Source of the DNA: Sedimentisphaerales bacterium
GTDB lineage: Bacteria; Planctomycetota; Phycisphaerae; Sedimentisphaerales; Anaerobacaceae
Assembly (NCBI GenBank): GCA_016927855.1
Contig: JAFGLV010000041.1
Coordinates: 1-59,804, forward strand
Direction: 5' to 3'
Length of the DNA stretch: 59,804 bases
The notes under the pieces were generated by a model. The model saw only the letters and a program-made list of their open reading frames with translations. It did no database searches and was not told the origin of the DNA. The position numbers were made by a program, and so were the translations under genes. Of the stretch, positions 42,759 to 50,666 are shown one piece after another. Numbering within the stretch: the first letter of the stretch is position 1; each line of letters starts with the position of its first letter.

Positions 42759-44198
42759 TCATCGCGACTGCACCGCTTCGATGCCGGCCAGCAGCGCCCT
42801 GACCTTCGTGAGGGTTTCTTCCCATTCAGCCTCGGGAGATGAATCCGCGACGATTCCTCCTCCGCTCTGCACGAAGGCCTTGCCGGACGCGATGATAATC
42901 GTTCGGATGGCGATGTTCAAGCAGGCAGTCCCGTCGAGCCCGATATAGCCGATACTGCCGGTGTAGACGCCGCGCGCGGTCGGTTCGAGTTCGTCGATGA
43001 TCTCCATGGCGCGAATCTTCGGCGCGCCGGTGATGGAGCCGCCGGGGAAGACAGCTTTGAGCGCCTCGGTGAAGTCGATCTCGGGACGCAATCGGCCTGC
43101 GACGGTCGCGACCGCGTGAAAAACGGTCGGGTAGGTCTCGATGGTTCGTGGCTGAACGACGCGCCGCGTGCCGGGAATGCAGATTCGGGCGATGTCGTTG
43201 CGTTCCAGATCGACAATCATGTTCAGCTCGGCGCGCTCCTTCTCGTTCGTTCGCAGCTCCTCGAAGTTAGAGGCGTTCATGGCTTCGCTGGCGTGATCGA
43301 ACGGGTCCAGGCGGGGTCGTGTCCCTTTGATCGGCTTGGTCAGAATCCGTCCGTCGCGGATCGTGATGAACATCTCGGGCGAGGCACTGACGATCTGCCG
43401 GTCGCCCAGGTCGATGTAGGCCGGGTACGGGCTGGGATTGAACCGGTTCTGCCAGGCAAACAGGTCAATGGGCCGACCGGCGAAAGGGCGTTCGAACCGC
43501 TGCGAGAGGTTAACCTGGTAGATGTCGCCGTCGCGGATGTAGCGTTTCGTTCGCTCGACCGCGCTGAGGTAGTCCTTGTGGGTCATGTTGCCGACGGCTT
43601 TCGCCAGATCGACCCTCTCGATATCGGCGGCGCGCGGTTGCGGCGGATCACAGCCTCGGGCCGCGTCGAGTAGGCGCTCGAGACCGATGATTTTCTCCTC
43701 CAGCGGCTCGGCGTCGTCGGGCAGGCTCAGCGCGACCGCCCAGAACATCCCGCGGCGATGGTCGTAGGCCAGCAGCCGGTCGTAGAAGCACAGGCGGATC
43801 AGAGGCAGCGCCAGGTCATCGACCGTCGTCTGAGGCAGACGCTCGATGTATCGTCCCAATTCGTAGGCAATGTACCCGATCCAGCCGCCTCGCAACAATC
43901 CCTTCGGCACTTGGCACGGCAGCTCTTCCGCAATCCTGTATCTGCCGAGGCGTTCGCGCAGCTTGTCGAAAGGAGCTTGCTGTTCCGAGGCGAACTCGAA
44001 GACTTCTCTCGGTTCGGCTGCCCAGTAGGAGAAGCCCTCGCCTCCTGCGACGGCGCTGTTGCCTCCCAGGATCGAAGGCGATTTCAGCGCCGCGAAAACC
44101 TCACTGACAGCGCCCAGACCGGCGGTGGCATGGAGTTCTTTGCAGCAGCAGCGGCAGGTGACGCATCCGTCGTGGGTGTTGAGGGCTCCGGTCGGCAT
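42759..44198 (-). CDS. pabB: Aminodeoxychorismate synthase component I
   Basis: 479 residues, chorismate-binding enzyme. PIKGTRPR (Lys in place of the Ala of anthranilate synthase) marks the PabB subfamily. FPGGSITGAPKIRAMEIIDE and GVYTGSIGYIG form the active site, ERAELNMIVDLERNDIARIC the other signature (20 residues). It makes 4-amino-4-deoxychorismate with a glutaminase partner that is not encoded here. Start: TGA of the preceding gene, one base, ATG; so they are translationally coupled. A cysteine-rich stretch (CVTCRCCCK) in the N-terminus is odd. Confidence 0.9.
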   Translation of the reverse strand: MPTGALNTHDGCVTCRCCCKELHATAGLGAVSEVFAALKSPSILGGNSAVAGGEGFSYWAAEPREVFEFASEQQAPFDKLRERLGRYRIAEELPCQVPKGLLRGGWIGYIAYELGRYIERLPQTTVDDLALPLIRLCFYDRLLAYDHRRGMFWAVALSLPDDAEPLEEKIIGLERLLDAARGCDPPQPRAADIERVDLAKAVGNMTHKDYLSAVERTKRYIRDGDIYQVNLSQRFERPFAGRPIDLFAWQNRFNPSPYPAYIDLGDRQIVSASPEMFITIRDGRILTKPIKGTRPRLDPFDHASEAMNASNFEELRTNEKERAELNMIVDLERNDIARICIPGTRRVVQPRTIETYPTVFHAVATVAGRLRPEIDFTEALKAVFPGGSITGAPKIRAMEIIDELEPTARGVYTGSIGYIGLDGTACLNIAIRTIIIASGKAFVQSGGGIVADSSPEAEWEETLTKVRALLAGIEAVQSR

Positions 44199-44199
44199 G

Positions 44200-44514
44200 T
44201 CATCTGATCGTGTACAACCACCAGCGCGCCTTGCTCTGGCGTTTCGAGCGCGCCTGCCGCTCGAAGTAAAGGGTCATCTCCAGACCCTGCGCGGTGGCGA
44301 CCCGGTACCAGTGCTTGCGCAGGTACATCTCGGGACTGCCGTTGCGGCAAGGTCCGTCCTCTTTCCAGACCTCGAGCACCTCAGTGGCGGTGTATTCCTG
44401 GTCGCGCCACGTAAACCGATGGGGCAGGCCCGGTTCGCCTCGGGTCATCCCGGCCCGGTCGAATGTGCCTTCGACCGGCGTGATTGGCTCGCTGACGAAT
44501 TGCTCTGTCTTCAT
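44200..44514 (-). CDS. Small DUF6504-like protein
   Basis: 104 residues. The pattern FTWRDQEYTATEVLEVWKED, HWYRVATAQGLEMTLYFER and the closing WWLYTI fit the DUF6504 family as I recall it. Function unknown. No membrane segment. The start overlaps the deoC stop by four bases (ATGA), and its stop is one base from the pabB start. Confidence 0.65.
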   Translation of the reverse strand: MKTEQFVSEPITPVEGTFDRAGMTRGEPGLPHRFTWRDQEYTATEVLEVWKEDGPCRNGSPEMYLRKHWYRVATAQGLEMTLYFERQARSKRQSKARWWLYTIR

Positions 44515-45233
44515 GGTTGCACCTGCTCGCTCAACTCCTGCATGATCTGCACGCCCGACGAGGTGCCGATGCGCTCGGCGCCCGCCTCCAGCATCGCGAG
44601 AGCCTGCTGAGCGGTGCGAATGCCGCCGGAGGCCTTGACTTTGCAGCGAGGCGCGGTCGCTCTGATGAGCCTGACGTCTTCTATCGTTGCGCCGCCGGCG
44701 GGGTGCAGGCCGGTACTGGTCTTGATGAAATCGACGCCGACCTGTTCGCAGGCCCGGCAGGCGAAGATCTTCTGGTCGGTCGTCAGTGCCGCCGATTCGA
44801 TGATGACCTTCAGCAGCACCGCCGGCTTCATAGACCGGCAGGTCTCCAGCACCGCCTGCAACTGACGCAACAGATACCGGTCGTCGCCTTCGATGATCGC
44901 CGCCAAGTCCGCGACCATGTCGATCTCATCGGCGCCCGCGTGGATCAGGTCCTTCGTCTGTGCGACCTTCGCGGCGGTTGTATCCGCGCCGAGCGGAAAA
45001 CTCGCCACCGCCACGACCTGCACGCTGGTGCCCTGGAGTCTGTCGGCCGCCGGCGACACCCAGCGCCCATTGAGGCAAACCGCGCCGAACCCGTGACCCT
45101 TGGCCTCCTCACACACGCGCAGCACCTGCTCCCGCGTCGCCTCAGCCCTCAAGAGCGTATGGTCGATATGCCCGGCCACATCACCTGCCGAACGGCGCGG
45201 ACTTGTCTCTGATGATCGAGGTTCTGAATCCAT
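44511..45233 (-). CDS. deoC: Deoxyribose-phosphate aldolase
   Basis: 240 residues, class I aldolase TIM barrel: 2-deoxyribose-5-phosphate to glyceraldehyde-3-phosphate and acetaldehyde. HIDHTLLRAEAT at the start, VIIESAAL, the Schiff-base Lys171 in VDFIKTSTG and a second active-site Lys in KVKASGGIRT are all present. First gene of the overlapping operon deoC-DUF6504-pabB-pabC-nif3-scpB. AGGATGATGAG precedes the ATG. Confidence 0.92.
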   Translation of the reverse strand: MDSEPRSSETSPRRSAGDVAGHIDHTLLRAEATREQVLRVCEEAKGHGFGAVCLNGRWVSPAADRLQGTSVQVVAVASFPLGADTTAAKVAQTKDLIHAGADEIDMVADLAAIIEGDDRYLLRQLQAVLETCRSMKPAVLLKVIIESAALTTDQKIFACRACEQVGVDFIKTSTGLHPAGGATIEDVRLIRATAPRCKVKASGGIRTAQQALAMLEAGAERIGTSSGVQIMQELSEQVQP

Positions 45234-45294
45234 CTCATCATCCTACGTGCCCTTTGCGCCGGATGCAAGCAGAGCACATAAGACGATCGCCTAC

Positions 45295-46446
45295 TCATCC
45301 CAAGGAGTCCTGAACCTCGTGGATGGGGCAGACCGTGATTCGTTCGCTCACCGGCCACGTCTTGTCCCCTGGATAGACGACAAGAAGCTTATCGAGCCGA
45401 AGCGATTCGATGGCGACGCTCATGGACTTGGTGGGCCGCGGGGCCTCGCTGAACTTGCACTCTATGCCGTATCGCCGGCCATTGACGATGAAGAACAGGT
45501 TGAGCTCGGCGCCGCTGTAGGTGGCCCAGAAATAGGCCGAAGCCGGTCTGACCGTTCGCAGTATCTGCTCCAGCGCGAACCCCTCCCAGGAAGCGCCTGC
45601 CTGGGGATGTCCGACGATCCCGTGGAAGTCTTGCAGACCCAGTAGACGGTGCAACAGGCCCGAGTCGCGAAAATAGACTTTGGGGGCCTTAACCTGGCGC
45701 TTGCTGAGGTTCTCGTGCCAAGGTTGCAGTTGACGGAGCATATAGGTCTCGGTCAGCAGATCGAGATAGGAGCGAACCGTCTTGTCGTTGAGGCCCAAGG
45801 AAGCCCCGGCCCGTGAAGCGTTCCAGATATTGCCGTGGAAGTGCGAAAGCATGGTCCAGAAGCGTCGCATGGCCGCGGCAGCGATCTTGATGCCGAGTTG
45901 CGGAATATCCCGTTGCAGGAAGGTCCGGATGAATCCCTCCCGCCAGGCAGCGCTGTCGTCGTTGTTGGCGGCCAAGTAGGACCGCGGGAAACCGCCGCGT
46001 ACCCACAGGGACTGCCACGATTCATGCCCGACCTCCGTCAAATCGAAACCAGCCAGGTCCAGGAACTCTACCCGCCCGGCCAGTGTCTCCGACACGTCAC
46101 GCATGATCTGAGGGGAAGCGCTGCCCAGAATGAGGAAGCGGCAGGCATTATCGGGCCTGTCGACCAAGACCCGCAGAGTTGAGAAAAGGCTTGGCAATGC
46201 CTGAATCTCGTCGATGACGACGAGCCCTGCGAGAGATGCCAGTACCAATTCCGGATTAGCCAGCCGCTGGAGGTCTGTCTGGCTTTCGAGGTCAAAATAC
46301 GTGCATGGCTGCTGCGCGCAAACCATTCACGCCAAGGTAGTCTTGCCGACCTGCCTCGGTCCCATCAGCGCGACCACCGGGGATCGCCCCAGGGCTGTCT
46401 AGATTTGGTCCAAATACCGTTTGCGCTTTACCAATTGCGGGGCCAT
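45295..46446 (-). pseudogene. AAA/DUF4143-type ATPase with two in-frame stop codons
   Basis: Reading one frame from the ATG at 46446 gives MAPQLVKRKRYLDQI, stop (TAG at 46401-46399), TALGRSPVVALMGPRQVG then KTTLA, stop (TGA at 46329-46327), then a continuous 343-residue frame from MVCAQQPCTYFDLESQTD. Together it is a normal ATPase of the ATP-binding/DUF4143 type (Walker A GPRQVGKTT, Walker B LVVIDEIQAL, C-terminal DUF4143 domain with a nuclease-like fold, YGIECKFSE). The Walker A lies between the two stops, so the remaining frame cannot bind ATP properly. Both stops can arise by single C-to-T changes (CAG to TAG, CGA to TGA). An inverted repeat lies just upstream. Confidence 0.85.
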
Positions 46447-46454
46447 TCCTCGAA

Positions 46455-46477
46455 TATTCGGATGTTTCCTCCGAATA
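46455..46477. promoter_or_regulatory. TATTCGGA palindrome upstream of the broken ATPase gene
   Basis: TATTCGGA (46455-46462) and TCCGAATA (46470-46477) form a perfect 8-bp dyad with a 7-bp gap, 9-31 bp before the old start codon. Resembles an operator; the binding protein is unknown. Confidence 0.45.
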
Positions 46478-46603
46478 GTAAAGGAAAAACTCAAGCATGA
46501 CTGACCACGGGTCGGCGGTGGCGGTCATGCTGGAAGTTGCTCGTATCCTGCATGGCAGGCGATTCGCAAAGACCATTGTCTCCGTCGGGCGATCCAGGAA
46601 CGA

Positions 46604-47683
46604 TCAGGCGGCGTGTCGGGTCAGTAGGAATTCGACGGCTTCTGGGACGGTGGAGAAGACCTTGGTGGCGGTCTGGGTGACGAACACGGAGGGGTGCTGC
46701 TGGGCGGTCCAGATGACGTAGACTTCCTTGGCGGCTTCGTGGGCGTGCTGGAGCTCGCGCTCTACGCCGCTGCTGATGGCTGCACGCCCATCGGGCAGGG
46801 CCGGCACGAAGCTGATAATCATGTCCGCTTGGTCGATGAGCAGGAAATCGCGGGCGTAGATCTGGCTGTTGATGTCCCGCGTGATCTGGCGCACCTCCTC
46901 GACATTCAGTTCGATGCGCCGTCCGAAGGTTTCCACTTCCATCGTGTGTTGGCCGGAGGCGGCCGCCCGCTCGGCTTCGATCGGCAGAAACGCCTCCTCC
47001 AAATCGCCGGGATCGAGGCAGACGAATAGCTCCTTCATCTGCGTGCGAAATGCGTGGATTTCTTCCAGGACGGTCTCCAATCGCGCCACCGCGGTCATCG
47101 GGAAGCTCAGGTATGCCTTCCTGATCTGCGGCTCGAATGCCAGGCGGTAGAACGTCTGGGTGGTGTCGTCTTGCCCGCCTCGGGCCAGGCAGTAGAAAGG
47201 CATCCTGTCGTCGATGCCTTTGCACAGCATCTCGGTGCCGATGATCTCCTCCTCGCGCCAGACGATCAGGTCTTTGAGCGTGTGGTCGATCGCGTGCTGC
47301 TCCAGCAGCCGCTGGTGCATCGTCGGGACGCCGTCGATGAGACAGACATACATGTTGCCTTTGAGCTGGCGCATCTGGTCGAAATCGACCGCTGGGAACA
47401 GGCCGTGCCGCCAGCGGAAGGTCGCGTGCGTGTTGACGATGAGATTGGGCGCCTGGCGCGCCTTGGCGATGATGTCTTTGAACACGCTGCGCCGCAACGA
47501 GTGCAGGCGCTTGAGCGATATGTCTAGGATCTTGCCTGGCGGGATGTCCGGCGCCTCGGCGTACATCATGTCGCCGACGTTGCAGAGCAGCACCTCCTTG
47601 CCGTTCTGCTGCGAGAGTCGGCAGACTTGCTGGAGGTAGCTCTTCTTGTCGAGCCCGACCATTCCTGTGACGACGATTATCAT
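46604..47683 (-). CDS. P-loop NTPase-like protein with a deoxyribosyltransferase-like C-terminus
   Basis: 359 residues. The start MIIVVTGMVGLDKKSYLQQV resembles an adenylate-kinase-like P-loop, though the Walker A is degenerate (GMVGLDKKS). The middle (FDQMRQLKGNMYVCLIDGVP) is consistent with a nucleotide kinase fold. The C-terminal third, from RDFLLIDQADMIISFVPALP to SSGVERELQHAHEAAKEVYV, has the layout of nucleoside 2-deoxyribosyltransferase-like Rossmann domains, with Glu in GVERE in the catalytic-Glu position. Not a family I can name. Start 47683 chosen because upstream in-frame codons derive from prfA and repeats. Follows prfA by 155 bp. Confidence 0.7.
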   Translation of the reverse strand: MIIVVTGMVGLDKKSYLQQVCRLSQQNGKEVLLCNVGDMMYAEAPDIPPGKILDISLKRLHSLRRSVFKDIIAKARQAPNLIVNTHATFRWRHGLFPAVDFDQMRQLKGNMYVCLIDGVPTMHQRLLEQHAIDHTLKDLIVWREEEIIGTEMLCKGIDDRMPFYCLARGGQDDTTQTFYRLAFEPQIRKAYLSFPMTAVARLETVLEEIHAFRTQMKELFVCLDPGDLEEAFLPIEAERAAASGQHTMEVETFGRRIELNVEEVRQITRDINSQIYARDFLLIDQADMIISFVPALPDGRAAISSGVERELQHAHEAAKEVYVIWTAQQHPSVFVTQTATKVFSTVPEAVEFLLTRHAA

Positions 47684-47782
47684 ACTCTTCGCCGAGCGCT
47701 CCTTTCGTGGCGAGGACATCCTGTCCTTGCGTGTCGCGGGCATCCCCTCGGCAAGCTCGGGGCAGGCTCTGCCCGCGATTCG

Positions 47783-47834
47783 AGGGCGAGACGCCCTCGA
47801 CACAAAAGACCAAGGGCGAGACGCCCTCGACACA
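47783..47834. repeat. Two 30-bp-period copies of AGGGCGAGACGCCCTCGACA
   Basis: Copies at 47783-47804 and 47813-47834 are identical over 22 bases; each contains GGGCG-AGA-CGCCC, able to form a small hairpin. Located between the prfA stop and the next gene. Confidence 0.75.
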
Positions 47835-47838
47835 GAAG

Positions 47839-48927
47839 TTACAGGTTCTGCAACCGCTGCTGCCGGTCGTAGTCCCGCAGGGCCTCGATCAGTTCGCTCA
47901 GGTCGCCGGCGAGAATCCGATCGAGACTGTAGAGCGAGAGGTTGATCCTGTGGTCGGTGACGCGGTTCTGGGGGAAATTGTAGGTCCGGATCTTCTGCGA
48001 GCGGTCTCCGGATCCGATCATGGTCTTGCGCGCCGAGTCGCGCTCGGCTCGGCGTTTGCTCTCTTCGAGCTCGTAGAGCCGGCTGCGCAGGAGCCGCCAG
48101 GCTTTGGCGCGGTTCTTGTGCTGGCTCTTCTCGTCCTGCATACTGACGGTGATACCGGTCGGAATGTGCTCGAGCTTGATGGCGCTGCTGACCTTGTTGA
48201 CATTCTGTCCGCCGGGACCGCTGGAGCGGCACACGTGCTCGATCACGTCGTCGGGGTTGATCTCGATGTCCACTTCCTCGGGTTCGGGCAGCACCGCAAC
48301 GGTCGCGGCGGACGTATGGATGCGACCCTGAGACTCTGTGGCCGGCACGCGCTGGACGCGGTGGCCTCCGCCTTCATAACCGAGTTGGGTCCACACGCCG
48401 TCACCCTTGACGCTGAAGATCACCTCTCGAAAACCGCCCATCTCCGAGGGGCTGAAGTCGAGTTGCTCGACCTTCCACCTCTGGTCTTCAGCGTACCGGG
48501 TGTACATGGTGTACAGGTCGCGGGCGAAAAGGGCGGCTTCCTCGCCGCCGGTACCGGCGCGGATTTCCATAATGACCGAGCCGATGTGCATGTCGTCAGC
48601 CATCACCAGGGTGTTCTGCATTTCCTCGATGAGCTTCTCGCTCTGGGCGGTGAGCTGCTCGATTTCCTCCTCCGCGAGGGCCTTGAGGTCCGCCTCGGCG
48701 CCCGGGTCGCTGAGTAGTTGTTCCGCCTCCGCGATCCCGGCCACCGCCTTCTTGTACTGGCGGTATTTCGAGACCATCGACTTGAGCTTGCCCTGCTCCT
48801 TGGACAGCGCGACCAGCCGGGCCGGATCCTTGGCGACCGCCGGGTCGGAGATCTGCCGCTCGATCTCGGCGTGCCTGGCGTCGATCTGCTCCAGCTTCGC
48901 TAAGACGCTGTTACGTGTTTCGCCCAT
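47839..48927 (-). CDS. prfA: Peptide chain release factor 1
   Basis: 362 residues. Recognises UAA and UAG and releases the peptide. The RF1 anticodon motif PAT is in [14 protein letters not shown]; the catalytic GGQ is in [11 protein letters not shown]. Length is normal. The start at 48927 gives MGETRNSVL; the longer frame adds 17 Arg-rich residues of doubtful reality. It follows rpmE on the minus strand, a common arrangement. Confidence 0.95.
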   Translation of the reverse strand: MGETRNSVLAKLEQIDARHAEIERQISDPAVAKDPARLVALSKEQGKLKSMVSKYRQYKKAVAGIAEAEQLLSDPGAEADLKALAEEEIEQLTAQSEKLIEEMQNTLVMADDMHIGSVIMEIRAGTGGEEAALFARDLYTMYTRYAEDQRWKVEQLDFSPSEMGGFREVIFSVKGDGVWTQLGYEGGGHRVQRVPATESQGRIHTSAATVAVLPEPEEVDIEINPDDVIEHVCRSSGPGGQNVNKVSSAIKLEHIPTGITVSMQDEKSQHKNRAKAWRLLRSRLYELEESKRRAERDSARKTMIGSGDRSQKIRTYNFPQNRVTDHRINLSLYSLDRILAGDLSELIEALRDYDRQQRLQNL

Positions 48928-49064
48928 GGTCTTCCGCGGGTAACGAGGTGATCTGAACCGGAACGACCGCGAGCGCAAGGATTGGCTCGCGGCGTGTCAA
49001 GACAGCAAAAGACCCCTTGCTCGGCGGTGCGCCGGTCGGAGCGGGGCCCCAAGAGCCTGCGACG

Positions 49065-49298
49065 CTATTGCTTGGCGTCTTTCTTGCCCTTGTTCATGTA
49101 GGAGGTTCCGTACTTCTTCTGGAACCGCTCGATGCGGCCGGCGGTATCCACGAATTTCTGCTTGCCGGTGTAAAATGGGTGACACGCCGAGCAGATTTCC
49201 GCGTGGATCTCCTTGGAGGTGCTCCGTGTCTCGAATGTAGCACCGCAGCCGCAGTGAACCTCCACCTTGTGGTATTCCGGATGGATGTCTTTCTTCAT
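49065..49298 (-). CDS. rpmE: Ribosomal protein L31, zinc-binding form
   Basis: 77 residues. Both zinc pairs are present: CGC in [10 protein letters not shown] and CSAC in [14 protein letters not shown]. The zinc form is used when zinc is plentiful. GGGAG lies eight bases before the ATG at 49298. Upstream of prfA, 137 bp apart. Confidence 0.95.
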   Translation of the reverse strand: MKKDIHPEYHKVEVHCGCGATFETRSTSKEIHAEICSACHPFYTGKQKFVDTAGRIERFQKKYGTSYMNKGKKDAKQ

Positions 49299-49331
49299 TT
49301 CTTTAACTCCCAAATGGGCCCGAAACCCAAC

Positions 49332-49359
49332 ATTCTAGCCGTCTGGACGTATCCTGCAA
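49332..49359 (-). promoter_or_regulatory. Candidate promoter of rpmE-prfA
   Basis: On the minus strand: TTGCAG (49359-49354), 16-bp spacer, TAGAAT (49337-49332), 34 bp before the rpmE start. Confidence 0.5.
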
Positions 49360-49407
49360 TAGAAATTTTCCGCTGACCGCGGCTTTGGACCGTTTATCCG
49401 CAACGGC

Positions 49408-49436
49408 TTGCCTCGCAGACGGTCGATAGCTACAAT
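49408..49436 (+). promoter_or_regulatory. Candidate promoter of the DUF1573 gene
   Basis: TTGCCT (49408-49413), 17-bp spacer, TACAAT (49431-49436), 49 bp before the start codon; four and five of six consensus bases. Confidence 0.55.
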
Positions 49437-49484
49437 ACCCTACGAGAATCATAGAACAGATACTTAGGTTCGGGAGCAAACGCA

Positions 49485-50660
49485 ATGGCCGACAAGCGCA
49501 GAACGAACGGGACAGCTATCCAGCGGGGTGGGGGGCATTTCTGGCTGAGCAGCGTGGTTTCCCTGCTGAGCGCGGCTCTGCTGATCGCGCAATCGGGCTG
49601 CCGGGCCGAGGCGCGGAGTTCGCAAGGACCAGCCGCAGAATCACAGCCCGATAACGAGGTCGAGATGTCGACGCTGGCGTCGGCGCAGGAGCCGGCGCCG
49701 GACGCGCCGGTGATCAGTCTGGAGAAGACGGTCCACGACTTCGGCGAGATCGGGCCCGGCACGTCCCATACCGCCAAGTTCAAGTTCACCAACACCGGAA
49801 AGACCCCCCTGATCATTACCCGGGTCAGCGCCTGCTGTGGCACGGCTACCAAGGGCGTCAGGAACGGCCAGCGGTTTGCGCCGGGCCGTAGCGGCGAGCT
49901 GGAGGTCGAGTATCGGGCGAGTACCATGCCTGGGGATATGAAGAACAGTCTCTACATCTACTCCAACGATCCGGTCCAGGGCATCGTCCCGCTGACGATC
50001 CAGGCCAAGATCATGCGCCGAATCGAGACTGATCCGACCAACCTGAAGCTCTTTTCGAAGAGGGAAAACGCCGGTGCCAAGGACATCACGGTAACAAGCT
50101 TGGATGGCCGACCCTTCGCGATCACGAGCTTCCGTTCTACCGGCGACGCCTTGACGGCGAACTTCGATCCGGCCGTCGAGGCGACCAAGTTCGTGCTCAA
50201 GCCTCAGGTGAATATGGAGAGGCTCGAACGATATCCGCGCGGACAGATCAGGGTGACACTGACTCACCCGGAATGCCCGGAGACCGCTGTTCTGTACGAC
50301 CTGGTGCCTGAGTACACCGTCACGCCGCCACAGATCATCATCTTCGACCTCGTGCCCGGCCAGACCTCGCGCCGTGAGGTTTGGATCCTCGGTAACTACG
50401 AGGACGACTTCGAGATCGAGTCGGTCACCTCCCAGAAGGGTATCTTGAAGCTGGCCGAGATCAAGAAGGTCAAGGGTGCGGCCCGCAATTGGGTGATTTC
50501 ACCGACGGAAGAGCGCACGGTCACACGCCATCAGCTCCAAATCGACATCACACCGCCGGCGGAAGGTAACCCTGTCGTGCTCCGAGACGTCCTTGAGGTC
50601 AGGATCGAAGGCGGCGAAACGATACCGATCCAGTTTCAGGGGTACTTTGCGGGGAACTAG
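49485..50660 (+). CDS. Exported DUF1573 protein
   Basis: 391 residues. N-terminal hydrophobic segment (residues 20-37) followed by GCRAEA, a weak lipobox candidate at Cys39. One DUF1573 immunoglobulin-like domain at about 72-185 (TVHDFGEIGPGTSHTAKFKF, 20 residues) with the paired cysteines of SACCGTA. The rest has further beta-sandwich character. Such proteins are common and multicopy in planctomycetes and are periplasmic; function unknown. GGGAG eight bases before the ATG. The next gene begins 7 bp after the stop, so they form an operon. Confidence 0.85.
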   Translation: MADKRRTNGTAIQRGGGHFWLSSVVSLLSAALLIAQSGCRAEARSSQGPAAESQPDNEVEMSTLASAQEPAPDAPVISLEKTVHDFGEIGPGTSHTAKFKFTNTGKTPLIITRVSACCGTATKGVRNGQRFAPGRSGELEVEYRASTMPGDMKNSLYIYSNDPVQGIVPLTIQAKIMRRIETDPTNLKLFSKRENAGAKDITVTSLDGRPFAITSFRSTGDALTANFDPAVEATKFVLKPQVNMERLERYPRGQIRVTLTHPECPETAVLYDLVPEYTVTPPQIIIFDLVPGQTSRREVWILGNYEDDFEIESVTSQKGILKLAEIKKVKGAARNWVISPTEERTVTRHQLQIDITPPAEGNPVVLRDVLEVRIEGGETIPIQFQGYFAGN

Positions 50661-50666
50661 CCTGTC

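Noticed and set aside
46292..46576. 94-residue frame on the minus strand upstream of the ATPase
   Set aside because: It is another frame over the broken N-terminus of the ATPase; the ATPase frame itself holds the Walker A text.
46491..47813. 440-residue minus-strand frame overlapping the P-loop gene
   Set aside because: Arg/Pro/His-rich shadow; the neighbouring frame from 47683 has normal protein composition and recognisable fold elements.
47684..48232. N-terminal extension of the P-loop protein by 183 residues
   Set aside because: The extension is translated from the prfA gene in the wrong frame and from repeats; MIIVVTG at 47683 is the natural start.
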